A stretch of DNA of 64,000 nt from positions 1,225,501-1,289,500 of the forward strand of contig NC_082408.1 in assembly GCF_004011695.2 (NCBI RefSeq), given 5' to 3'. A model generated the notes under the pieces. The model made no database searches. It saw nothing but the letters and a program-made list of their open reading frames with translations, and had not been told where the DNA came from. Below, in pieces: positions 41,820 to 53,419 of the stretch (position 1 is the first letter of the stretch; each line of letters begins with the position of its first letter). The translations under genes were made by a program, and so were the position numbers. The stretch is from Ascochyta rabiei (Eukaryota; Ascomycota; Dothideomycetes; Pleosporales; Didymellaceae).

Positions 41820-43244
41820 TTAGCGGTTGTAGTAGGCATGGTTTATGTTACGTGGAGGTTAGCAGCTAGACCTGTGGCGTAAGTTTAGGAGACATGTTGG
41901 AAAATCGCTGTTCGTAGTTACGTATTCCATGCTGAATACAATCAACCTTTGTTTCTTCTCTTTTGTTTTCCCTTCCTCACAGCTGGCGCTCCTGATACTG
42001 TTTTCCTTTCTAGATTAATTCCTTCGTTTCTACCTTCTTGCCTTCTCCTGGCAAAAACCTCTAGATCTGTCTCGTTGACGCCTTGTATCTCCTGGCACCT
42101 GTTCAATTGTCGTCAGTCCTCGTGCCCCCTTACTGGACGACAAAGAATGACTTGGTACTGCAAATAGTCCTGATATCCGTCTATCAAAGGAAAATGAGTT
42201 GGAGTGTTTATTGCAGGCTTGTATGTTGAAGACATGTTTGGGTGAGCGCTTGCTACTTTCTGCTCAGGGGATCAGTTGTCTTGGAGGAATTGGGTGATGG
42301 GGGTACTGCGTTTGAAGGGCATGTTTGCGAAGGTGTATCGGGTGGACGGGAGGGTATTCCGATAGGTCATGCGACTCCATGTAGGTGTGAGGATGGGAGC
42401 AGGAAGTAGAGGTGGAGGATGTGTTGCTGTATTGGGCATGCGTATTCACCAAGGCAGATGCGAGGAGGGAGGGAAGATTGTGGATGGGTCATACTGCTAC
42501 CTGAAGCGAAGTGTGTGGGAGATGGAGCAAATGCAGTGTTCCGCCTTCAGTTCTCTTAAGCGGAATACAACCCACTGAAATTATCACAGATAATTATTCA
42601 TACTCTGCGGCACAGTATGCTCTCATCCCCTTATCTATTACCCATGTAGAAAGCATGGTATAGCAGTGGTGATCGTCAAGTGGCCAAGGGATACACACAA
42701 GATGTACAAAAGTGGACCTTTTTTAGGTCCTGGCATATACGTAGTACAGCTTATGTCTGGAGTTTTTTTGTTCATGCATTGGTGCTTGACCAGAAGCCCT
42801 GTGCAAAGGTACGTTAGACACTGGACAGCCTTCACCTTCGCTCTTGTGCCCCGAGTTCGGCGGTAGAGTGCTGCAAGTTGCCGCACCAGCGCACCATCAA
42901 GAGAATCTCACCTCTGCAACCAACTCTCAGCCAGCTCTTATCATGTAGCCTCAAACTTGCGTCATACTTGGTCTAAGCGGTGTGCCAGTCTTTCACCTTC
43001 ACCGCGCCTGCTGCAGCCTTGACTCAGCCCATAAGTAGAACTCCTTCCTCCAACGAGCTCCCGGTTTCCTTCTGCCTCCACACCACAATCACATCGCACT
43101 CAGCCCACAGATCTTTCGAGTTGCTTCTGCAACCGCGCCTCTCCTCAGCAACACTATCGTCACAAAGGTAACAACTTTATGACAGCTTCCAGAAAGAGTT
43201 TTCGCTGACCGTGCTGCAGCCACCCCTGCCGCGCCATCTTCATC
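41820..43244. other. 1.4-kb intergenic region, no gene supported
   Basis: Open frames are at most about 80 codons and have no motif. The last 200 bp are pyrimidine-rich and serve as promoter for the first Myb-like gene. Confidence 0.5.
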
Positions 43245-43878
43245 ATGGTGAACTGGACGGCCGAAAAAGACCAGACTGTAAGCGCTTACCCTCAGCATTG
43301 CTCGTGAGCTAATTGGTTACTACAGATCCTCAAGGGCATCTTCAAGTTCCACACCATCAAGAACTCAAAGCCGCTGCTCGATTTCTTGGCCAGAGAGATC
43401 GGCGAAGGTCAGTGTTGCGCAAGCCCAATTTCTTGAAGTTCATCTACTGACTCCAGGCCCAGGCTGCACTGCAAAGGCGGTATCACACCGTCTTACGAGC
43501 TTTCGCAACGGTGGAAAGGCGCTGGACAAAGGCAAGACTGCAGTTCAAGGCTCTCCATTTACTCCAAAAGCTGCGGCCGCTACTCCCAAAACCCCTAGCA
43601 CCTCGAAGGCTTCCGCATCTCTTGGCTGCAGCAAGACCTCCGCGAAGAAGTTCGTGGAAGACAGAAGCGTCACTGATGAAGATATTTCCGAGGATGATAT
43701 GCCTGTCTCTCCCTCTGCCGGCCGCAAGCGCGCTCGTGCGTCAAAGACCCCGAGGTCTTACGTCGAGTCGGACGCTAAGTCCAACGACGAGGATGAATTC
43801 ACCCCTCCGACCAAGCGGGTGAAGGAGGAGTTCAAAGAGGATGAGGAGGAAGAGGAAGAAGAAGAGGCATTTGTTTGA
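43245..43878 (+). CDS. small Myb/SANT-like protein, paralogue 1
   Basis: Exons 43245-43277, 43326-43407 and 43457-43878 encode 178 residues. The N-terminal 60 residues form a helical, Trp-led domain (NWTAEKDQTILKGIFKFH... TAKAVSHRLTSFRN) like the Myb/SANT-type units found in many small fungal nuclear proteins. The rest is disordered, rich in Ser, Lys and Thr, with a nuclear-localisation-like GRKRARASK and a strongly acidic end (a run of Glu before AFV). Introns fall after residue 11 (phase 0) and within the codon of residue 39 (phase 1). The following gene has the same domain, tail style and intron phases, so the two arose by tandem duplication. DNA binding is inferred from the fold only. Confidence 0.78.
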
Positions 43879-44511
43879 TGAAAGAGCAAGTTGCGACCCA
43901 AAGTTCAAAAGGACCATGTAGAGATGCTGAGTCTCAGTTCTTCGTTGGGTCTCTTCTTCGAAAACTGCAACTTCCCTGATGAAGAGTGGTCTTCATGTTC
44001 GTATGTCTGCTTGTAGACTTGCGAAAATGTTCGTCGGTGAATGAGATGTATCTTCGCTACCTGATTGGGAACCGGGCTGAATTTTCTTTGTTGCCCTTGT
44101 CGGCCCATCTCTTCACATACATAATACGAGTGAAAACCGAGGTATGCGGGTTCAACCATGTTCCATTCCTTTTGATTCGATTAAGATCTCTGTGAATACC
44201 TGTCTAAGGTTGCTGGAGCCTAGTCACCGTGAGGCGTCTTTAGGAGCAGTAAGGACCCGAAAGCTTTGTGCTCACCTTCACCTTCGAGCTGCGCCTCAGC
44301 TGTTGCGCCTTTTAGCGCTTTTGTGGAGTAGGATGAAGTCCCTGCCCCCTCAACCTTGCTCTTCCTCTACCTTCCTTACCACACTCTTGCAGTTCGAAGC
44401 TCCGGCTACACCCTTTCAAGTTTCAACCAAGCTCAAGGTACCTTGCATTGTGTGCCCTTTGCTCAATGGCACTATTACTGACAATCTCAAAAGCTCGCCG
44501 CCACCGTCAAG
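43879..44511. other. spacer between the two Myb-like paralogues
   Basis: 633 bp with no additional gene; presumably the promoter of the second copy. Confidence 0.45.
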
Positions 44512-45140
44512 ATGTCCAAGAAGTGGACTGCCGAGCTCGACTCAATCGTATGTGTACCCCTCCAGCACCTCTAAGGCACACCTGCTAACCACCACGCGCA
44601 GCTCCTCCACGGCGTCTTCGAAGAGTGCCAGGTCTCCTTCGGCAAAGCCCTCTGCGAAAAGCTCGCTGAGCGCGTTAGATCGGCCGAAATTGGTAAGAGC
44701 CACTCCACATTCCTCCATCTCCCGACCTTGTTGGCTAATCACTTGCTCGAATAGAAGGTTTCACGGAATGCACCCCCAAGGCCGTCGAGAACCGCCTCTA
44801 CAGCTGGAAGAAGAAGAACGTCAAACCTGACACTACCAACGGTGACACTGCAGTCACGACTCCGAAGAAAGCTTCTGCTCCCAAGAAAGCCGCTGGCACG
44901 CCAAAGACTCCACGCGCTAAGAAGGGCAGTGCGAAGAAGCAGACAGCAGTATCAGATGAGGAGGAAGCTGGCCGTGATGAAGAGGCCCTCAAGTCGCCAT
45001 CCGTTGGCCGTAAGCGTGCGAGCGAGAGCGAGGAGGGAGGCAAGGGCAAGAAGGTCAAGGTCGAGCCGCTTGGCGCTGGGGAGTACGATGAGGATGTGGG
45101 TGCTGGCGAGGCGGATGAGGGCACTGCGGCATTTGCTTGA
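44512..45140 (+). CDS. small Myb/SANT-like protein, paralogue 2
   Basis: Exons 44512-44547, 44602-44692 and 44755-45140 encode 170 residues. It begins MSKKWTAELDSILLHGVFEECQ and continues FGKALCEKLAERV ... CTPKAVENRLYSWKKK, aligning through the whole domain with the upstream gene, including the TxKAV(S/E)xRL core. The tail has APKKAAGTPKTPRAKKG, an Ala/Lys/Pro-rich stretch like linker-histone tails, then SVGRKRASESEE and an acidic end in AAFA. Intron phases are 0 and 1 as in paralogue 1. The domain has diverged strongly while the tail keeps SP(S/A)GRKRA-type signatures, which points to an old duplication. Nuclear location is likely; function unknown. Confidence 0.78.
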
Positions 45141-45893
45141 TGGAAGATGCATGTCTTGCTTGGACACTGGGAATTTTCGATCGGGAGTGACTCACAGCTT
45201 GGGAAAGCGCACATCGGTCAGATCTTTCTCACTTTTTGTCTTTCCTTTCACGTCGGTCAGACGAGCTGGTTAGTATGGAAACTCGTCTCTTGGGCCGCCG
45301 ATAGCAAGGCGATAGGACAGTCCGTCGGTGCAGGACAAAAGTTTCGGGAAATACGAAAACCAAGTGTTTGAACGAAAAGTGCGGTTCTCATTGTGAGCCA
45401 ATTCTCGAATGAGCTTTCAGTCTTTGGATCTTGCATCGTTTTGCCTTTGTCAACATCTCCAATGTACAGCAGTCGTAAGCGCGCGTCAATCAATCTCTGC
45501 ATGACCTGTGTGCATCATGTTGCACTGCATTCTTTAGCGTCTAAGGGACGTCTTCCCTAAAGTTCACTAGGGCCTGCCAATGGTCCATCCAGATGATCCC
45601 ACGTCAGTCCTGCAGCATGCACTACGATCTCCAGCGTACACGAGCTCGGTCGCTTGTGTCGGTGGCTGAGCTCACGGCCAGGGCTCTTCACCGGTCGAGG
45701 ATCCTGGTTTCAGCATGCACTCTTTGCGACGTGGAGATCCTTCAATCTCCTAGTGAAGTTTCTTCAAGAGACCATCAGGCAACAAAGGAACACTGACTGG
45801 AGTTTTACCTTCCAAGCGTTAAGAATTTCGGGAATATACACAATCTCGTCTTTTTGTTGAGGAAGTTAATGTAATAATAACTGTCTCACATGA
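45141..45893. other. intergenic between convergent genes, one 19-bp element
   Basis: Only the element at 45521 is recognised in this stretch. Confidence 0.5.
45521..45539 (-). repeat. 19-bp dispersed element, inverted, one substitution
   Basis: On the minus strand: CGCTAAAGAATGCAGTGCA. It lies about 355 bp past the stop codon of the convergent SNF2 gene. Confidence 0.82.
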
Positions 45894-48800
45894 CTAGCCG
45901 CTTTTGACTAAGTTCGACTTCTTCAGTTTTTCTTCTTGCAACTTCTGCATGTCCTGAATAAATGAGTATACAAAATTGATTCACAAGAGGGGTCTTTACA
46001 AACCTGTTCAACTGATTTCTCAACAATATACCTGGTGACCAACACTGCTTGTGTCTGACCAAGGCGTAAGGCTCGAGCGATTGCTTGGTTCTCGACAGAG
46101 GGGTTCCATTGTGGTTCGACAATAAACACTCTGTTTGCAATAGCGAGGTTAAGACTGTTCTAGCGTCAGGATCAAAAGGCATAATGACGGTCGAGAAAGA
46201 CTTCTACTCACCCTACAGCCCCTGTACCAGTAGTCATGATCAGAACATGCAAAGCAGGGCTTTTTTCGAATTCTTCTAGTATCTTCTCTCGTTTGCTTGT
46301 TGGACAGTCGCCATCGATGCGTTTGAAGTTGTTAGGAGTAAGTTTCTCTCTTAATAGGTGAAGTTGGATCAAATCCAATGTTCGTGTCCAACAGGTAAAG
46401 ATGATGCTGTCCATGGTCAGCCATGTGTCCATGAAAGTATGCGAGGTTGAGGATCGACCTTTTGGTTATCGATATGTCCTTCATCACATCCCTCATGAGC
46501 GTTTCCACCTTGGAAGATTTGCCCTCTGCTCGGAAGTACATATCTTCCTGGGATTGACCTCTTGCGCGTTGCACATGTTTCGATGAGTTCCAAAGAGAGG
46601 TGCACAGTGGGCAGCTTGTCGGCAGACAGTCTTGAACGCCTTGTGTACTTTGTTCAAGACATTCAGAGCAAAGAATATGTCGACAATTCTCTTCGTAGCG
46701 TTGGAACATCGAGCCAAGACCAAACAAAGGCATTGTTTGGCGACACGCAGAACAGGTGGCTTCGCCGTCGCTTCCCACATCGGCTTCCTTTGCTTCTCTT
46801 TCATCCAACAAGTACAATTTACGACGACTCCAAGAGAAGAGCTGCTGCCAGGTCCCATGATTGCAAAGAATGCGCAACTGGAGCTGGATTTGGAACATGC
46901 CTAGTGTACTCTTCTGATCGAACACGCTAACCTGATTCTTAACAGCGCGAACCATAATTCGACGAGTTTGCTCGTACTGCGCCCGCTCTTCGGGAGATAG
47001 TGTGATCTTGTGGATACGACTTTCTGGATCGGGGAGATGAAGTAGGTCTTTTGTCCGACGGAGACACATTGAGTCGAACAGCTGCGTGAATCGATCAATG
47101 GCGAGCTTTTGGCGCTTCCCGCCTTCCTCAAAAGGTACTGCTATAGACTTCTTGAACGCAGATAGACTGTGCAATGGGTTGATTCGCAGGAAAGCGAACA
47201 GTGAGCCAATATCTTCTAGGCGATTCTGTATCGGAGTGCCAGTCAGGCACCACCTTGACCTTGCTTGGAGGTCCGCTACAGTTCGGTTAAGGCCCGTGTT
47301 TTGGCGGCGGATGATGTGAGCTACGCGAAGATTAGCCATGGTGATGAAGAGACAATCGAGATACATACCCTCATCTAAGACTAGTCTGTACCACTCCACT
47401 TCGTTTAACAGACCTCTAGCATTGGTGTAGTCTTTCGATATTGTGTGATACGAGCTTAAAACAAGGTCGGCATCGCACAATTTATCCAAAGAACGTATCC
47501 GTTTCTGCCCATGATATTTGATGATTTTGAGCATATGATCCTCAGCGGTGCCGAAGTGTCTGGATGTTGTTAGCGTATGGTAAAATTTACAATTCAGACG
47601 CCTGCATACTTCGTGAGTTCCTGAAGCCATTCATTGATCATTACTATATCGGCGTGTCAGCTGTGAATGTTTCGAAATGAGAAATCAGACCCGCATACGA
47701 TCAGAGGAGGCTACAATCAGTGTAGCTCTAGACCGATTCTTCAATAGCAAACTTCCCTGTGCAATTTGCAAAGGGGTTTCGAGCGCAAACTGGTGCGCCG
47801 CATCGAGCGTGCGGATGATCAGGGCCAACATTAACAGAGTTTTACCCATACCCATCTCATCAGCTAGTATACCCCCGCCAATTTCCGTGTGATCAAGTCT
47901 GCCTGCAAACCTTTAGTTTTTCTTTCTAAAATACAGGTGCCAAATTACTTACTGACTGTGCCAGTGATGCTGTGTCGAAAGCTACTTTGTCAGTCACGTC
48001 ACATGTAAACAGGCCTTGACCAGCATACCAAGGTTGACCTTCACGTTCGACCGGCTTCCAAAGTTGATACTCACTTGGTACTGGACCATCCTCGCGTTGC
48101 GACATAAACTCGAGCGCTGTTTTTTGATGACTAGACGTATGAGCGAGTGACTATCATAGACTGTACTACAGCTTGCTTACTCCAAAAGGGATGTTCGTAG
48201 ACGTTCGTGGCCTTCCAGGCCTTTCAAGTTTTCGTGGCGGGTGAGAGAGGAATAGACATTGGTGATGACTTGCTGAAATGTCTCGCTAGCAGCATTACTA
48301 CTACTCAGTTCGTCTGTGCCGACGTTCGGTATTTTCATCGTGCTACAGTCGTCCGAAAACTTCAATACGTGCGGATTCTCATAAGTGGTACCCTCTCGGA
48401 TATAGTCTGGGCGCTGGAGGTAGACCTTGTTTTGGCTCAATTCTTGGCCAACACTGTCAGCGCTAGCCCCAGAACCGTATACATTGATCTGTACCCGAAC
48501 CACGGCATCCTGCCCTTTCATAGCCCTGCTCATGATTTCTCTAGTTGCTCTTGTGGGGACGAAGACCTCAAAATCGACCTGCAGGCACTGCTCTTCAATG
48601 CTGGTAAATGCTCTCTCTAGTTGTGCATTAATCTCCCCTAACACCTGACCGTCAGGAAAGATGACAAGGAATTGCGTCTCAGACTTTTGCAGTGCCAGCT
48701 GAAGATGACCTGTTACGGGACTTGTGGCCGTTGAAACCAGCTTCTTGTCTAGCTCCATCATGTCGCCGCAAAGTTTGACGGCAGCTCGACAGATCTAGAG

Positions 48801-49253
48801 AGGTATTAAGATTGGGTCTGGCTGACGGAGAAACGATGACTTTGCACGGTCAGACAAGTATTGAGATCACTTACTGTCCCATAACACAGATACTCGGCTC
48901 TGATAATAGAGTTGTAGCTAGTGGACGAGCCCACCTGGAGGATATCATCCTTGGTCCATTGCTCGCTTTGGTCGCGCTCACTTGTATACATCTCCAAGTC
49001 TACATCGAGATTCATCCCGTATGAGAGCTGTGCGACGCTGTCACCAGTGAATGCGATAGGTGCAGGTATCTCTTCAAAACGTGGATCCCATAACTGCGGC
49101 TCAATGCTTTCCAACGTCGACGTCAGTGAACGTATTCCTGCCGGTTCTTAAACCTCACCTTTGAAAATCTCCATAGTCATTCCAGTTCTGAGGAGAGACG
49201 GACGCACGATAATATTCGATATCGTCATCGTTCAGTAGGTGTTTGAGAGACAT
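45894..49253 (-). CDS. SNF2-family DNA translocase with RING finger (Rad5/HLTF-like)
   Basis: The gene has eleven exons: 49253-49159, 49106-48875, 48794-48181, 48130-47957, 47898-47699, 47643-47610, 47559-47369, 47320-46459, 46406-46212, 46154-46004 and 45953-45894, about 920 residues. Motif I is DEMGMGKT, motif II DEAH (restored by splicing LDE to AHII), motif III CLTGTPIQNRLEDIGSL. A C3HC4 RING (CSACRQTM... CRHILCSECLEQ... CPLC) lies between the two RecA lobes, as in Rad5/Rad16/HLTF. Lobe 2 has FTCWTRTLDLI and EPQWNPSVENQAIAR. Such proteins remodel DNA-bound complexes, and some ubiquitinate PCNA. The exon 4/5 join is ambiguous: 48021/47902 also keeps frame but implies a 118-nt intron. The start could be the in-frame ATG at 49409. 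Confidence 0.85.
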
Positions 49254-49677
49254 GGGTGGTTGAATTCGTCGGCGAGTTGTACTAGCGGCTTGGCACGGGA
49301 CGCGAATCCTCCACGCACGTGTTCTCCTCGGCCTACAACATGTAAATCGATGAACGACAATACCTGGATCTGTACAAGGGGAGGTTGTAGATGAAATGGG
49401 GAGAGACAACCTGAACTGTGAAGCGCTTACGATTTATGGGGATGTGATGGCGGTGCATAAGCTACCACAGCCTCCTGCATGCTGTAGGCGCCGCAGCCTT
49501 ACTCCGCCCACCAAGTCCTCCAACGTGTAATCTACGTTTCAAGTCTAAACACCGCCAGCACAGCCCATCATTCTGACTATAGTACTTTCTCATGCCCAGT
49601 TCTGCCTTTTCCGGAAAATTCGAATTTCAATCAAGCTTGTGCTCCTCAACACGACGGCGGGGCAAGGCTGACGAAGC
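49254..49677. promoter_or_regulatory. divergent promoter, SNF2 gene / NLR-like gene
   Basis: 424 bp between the chosen start codons; part of it could be coding if the SNF2 protein starts at 49409. No clear TATA box. Confidence 0.4.
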
Positions 49678-52600
49678 ATGGCCACACCTTCTCCGTCACA
49701 TCAGAGCAGCCGCTCATCGACTGGTGCGCCCTCGCAGCAATCGACGCTGGTAACTAATGCCGCATCCACGCAACCTTCATCTTCAACTATAGCTTGGAGC
49801 CCTTCTTCAACGCCGAACTCTACGCTAGGCCCCGCGGCTGCTAGTGAAACCGCTTTTGAAAGGGCGGCTCGGAAGCAACATTCTTCAAGCAGCAGCAATG
49901 TAAGCCTATCTGTACCAAGCGGTACTGTCCCACCTGCTGGGAGTGCGTCATTCCTGGGAGTCGGTATATCTTCGGGTCCCAATGTTTCTTCTTCGTCTAC
50001 CAAGCCTTCGAACAGTAAGGTATTGAACGCTCTCAGAAAGTTTAAGGCACGCCTCTCGGGGCCCGAACTCACTGCCTTCCGAGGCACCACAGTCAATGAT
50101 TTACATCGAGACATGAGACGCTTACAAGCAGAGCAAGAGAAACGTAGAGACATGGTGAACATGCGACGCATACAGGGGTGCATTGAGGCCATGGATCAGT
50201 TTGGAAAAGTTATCGAGGTGTTCTTGAATGTGTCAGAGGCTGTCGCGTTCGTTTGGGGACCTATGAAGTTTTTACTTCTAGTAAGTAACGTCGCTTAGCC
50301 TGAGAATCTCAGATCTGACGAGTGAAGACTGCCAGCGCGTTTGTTGAGCACTTTGAAACTCTTCTAGAAGCTTATGAGAAGATAGGAGACCATATGCCCC
50401 TGCTGAGACAATATGAGAAACTCTTCAGCCATGACGATCAACTGAAAGGGGCATTGGAACTCATGTATGTCGACATTTTGGACTTCCACGAGAGTGCAGT
50501 TCACTTCTTTCGAGGCAAAGGTCAGTCATTTCCCATCAGCTCAGCGTAGTTATGGATCCTGACTCTATAGCTTGGAATCGATTTTTCCGGTCCATGTGGA
50601 AAAATTTCGATACCAAGTTTGGAGGCATCTTAAAAAACCTCGGCCGACACAAGGACTTTGTAGAAAACTGTGCGCAGTTGGCACAGTACGAATTATACCA
50701 GAGCAATCTCGTTGACATGCGGACGGCTAGCTCAAACCGCTTTCAACAATACCAACAAAACGTTGTCGAGATGAATATAAAGCTAGATGAACTCGTCGCT
50801 GAACAGCAACTCGAGAAGATGAAGGCTTTGGTTGAGTGGCTAGCTGTTGGGCAGCAGGCACAAGAAGACCACGATGAGTATCAAAAAATCAGGTCAAGAT
50901 ATAAAAGCACAGTCCACTGGATTCTGAGCAATGAGCATATCAAACATTGGGCGGAGGCTAACATTCCCGCTAAGCCAGTAATGTGGATGAATGGTATTCC
51001 CGGCGCAGGTACGTTGTCTCTATGCCCAAGTAAATTCTGCTCATCTCAGACAGGTAAAACGATACTTGCGTCTGCCATCATCGACAGATGCAAAAGCATG
51101 GTCAACTATGCGACAGCTTTCTACTACTGCCACGACATCGATCAAACAAGCAGTTCGGCGGTAGGAATACTCAAAGGAATCATAGCGCAGCTTCTCAGCC
51201 AAGACCCACAACTTTTCCCCCCATGCCATTCAAGGTACAAATCCAGTGGGGAACCGGTTCTGCGGTCACTCAGTCAGGCTACACGACTCCTCGATGACAT
51301 ATGCACCATTCTTCCAAAAACTTTCATTATCATTGACGGCCTCGATGAATGTGAACAATGCGAGAGAAAACAAGTCATGAACGTCCTGATGGAGATGGTG
51401 ACTCAGTGCGAAAAGGCTGAACCTGGGAAGCTCCGCCTTCTTGTCGTCAGTCAGAACTATGCAGACATTAAACGAGGACTATGCAACCCTTCTCAGTCCA
51501 GGCCGGTAGCTCACATTCTCCAGCTATCTGAAACGGACATTGAAAGCGACATCAACATGTACGTGAAGATTGAGGTAGGACGAATAGCAACAAAATTTTC
51601 TCCGTTCAACGAAGACATGATACAATATCTTCAGTACTTGACAGTACACAACGCGAAAGGTGCGTTCCCGCGATTCGAAAAGCCAGCATCGCTGTATCTA
51701 ACGTCTGACTGACCAGGGATGTTCCTTTACGCGAAACTTGTCCTAGAGAACCTTTTTGCGCAGCCTACGCGAGAAGACCTACTGAAAGGCATACAACGTG
51801 ACACTTTTCCAATTGGACTCAAAGGAGCGTATGTAAGACCTAGCGGTTTCGATACCTCAAGAGGTGGCTTTCAAGTAAATGTGCCTTCCTAACTGGTCTT
51901 AGATATGAGCGAATACTGCGATGTATGAAGCAAGTCTCAGCGCCCGAAGAATGGGAAAAGGCTAAAAAGCTTCTTGGCTGGATCATCTGTGCCAAACGAC
52001 GCCTAACGTGGAAGGAAATCCAGGTTGCATTGTCTATCGACGTCGACAACGAAACGATTGAGTATAATGATCGTCGTCTTCGTAGACACATTCACGAAAT
52101 TTGCGGATCTCTGGTCTTGCTAAATGGAGATCGTGTGTCTCTTGTGCACAGTACGGCAAAGACGTAAGTCGTTACAGCCCGTGTTTTAAGAACTAGTCGC
52201 TCACCTTGGTAAGCTATGTCACGACAGTCATGAAAGACGTCCACTCACCTTCCATCGAATGCGAGCTAGCTACGCTTTGCTTGCGTTACTTAACCTTCCC
52301 ATGTTTCGATGTCAGTGCAATCAGCGACCAGCAGGAACTTAAAGAATTAGCGCTAGAAGGCCATCTTACATTCCAGGACTATGCAGTTGCGAAATGGTTC
52401 CACCACGTCAACGCTTTTGTTAGCAGTGGCCCTAAATTCATGCAAGAATCGCCAAGCCGCGACACATACCTCGATAACATGAATACAGCTCTGGAAGACT
52501 TCATGTTGAGATACGGTGACGCAAACTGGGGTCAAAATATAGTGGAAGATTGCAGAACAAATTGTAGCGCCTTTCAAGGACTACCTGTGCATGACAGACT

Positions 52601-53245
52601 GATGGAACTGACAAGCCACATTTTCACTTTCCAGCAGAGAGGGTTTGATGCCAGACACGACGTCAGTATCAAAAGTTTGGCTGCAGCACTTGAGCGGAAT
52701 CGCAAGTTGCTTGAGGAGCTCCCTTCCTCGAAGATGTTCGACAACGACGATCTGGTCAGGTACTGCCAGTTTTACGACCACGAGAGAGTCTTCAAGTGCA
52801 CCAAGATTACCTGTCGCTACTTCTCGGAAGGTTTCAAAGATGCAAAAGCTAGGAAAAAGCATGTCAACATTCACGAGCGTCCGTTTCATTGTGAAGTGCC
52901 AGATTGCCTAGGAGGAGAGGGTTTTTTAAACGCGGGCGATCTTCAGAGGTGACAAGTCTGCCAGTAGCATTGAGGAGCTTACTTCTAACAGAAGACAGAC
53001 ATCTGCGAGCATTCCACCCCGAGATGAGTGATCTTGCAGAAACTTTTAACTCCGTTACAAAGCCACGTGCAAAGACCGACCATGCCTGTGCTATCTGCGG
53101 AAAGACGTTCACTCGCAGTTTTGCCCGTCGCAACCACGAGAACAGCCACAGGGGCGTAAGGCCTCACGAATGTCCCGAATGCGGGAAAGCATTTACGCGG
53201 GCCAACGATTTGGTGAGGCACCAGAAACTTCACGAGCGAGCATGA
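49678..53245 (+). CDS. NLR-like STAND protein: DUF7708-NACHT-C2H2 zinc fingers
   Basis: The 1,064-residue protein comes from exons 49678-50280, 50328-50520, 50571-51008, 51054-51659, 51717-51828, 51903-52163, 52214-52948 and 52999-53245. The first 110 residues are Ser-rich. A helical domain (about 115-330) with VWGPMKFLLL and FFRGKAWNRFFRSMWKNFD matches the DUF7708 type of STAND N-terminal domains. The NACHT ATPase follows: Walker A GIPGAGKT (split by an intron), Walker B FIIIDGLDEC, then NAKGMFLYAKLVLENL and the winged-helix block. The C terminus has about four C2H2 fingers, two atypical (CTKITC..., CEVPDC...) and two canonical (CAICGKTF... and CPECGKAF...). STAND ATPases of this kind act in heterokaryon incompatibility and innate responses; DNA-binding-type fingers in place of the usual repeats suggest nucleic-acid sensing or gene control (inference). 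Confidence 0.88.
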
Positions 53246-53419
53246 AACCTTTCGGCACCCACACGGTTCGGCCGCCAAATCTGGCTAGTGCGGGCTGTGC
53301 GTGCATCAGCTAAGCAGGATGCCTGGAGCTGAGCCCCGCTTCTTGATGTCAACAGCTTATATTCAGGCTGAGAGACGTCAAAGCGATTGGTAAACTTCCT
53401 GCGCTTCGATATCTTCACG

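Noticed and set aside
48685..48705. GCAGTG match (TTTTGCAGTGCC) inside the SNF2 gene
   Set aside because: It matches only about nine bases of the 19-bp element and lies in coding sequence.
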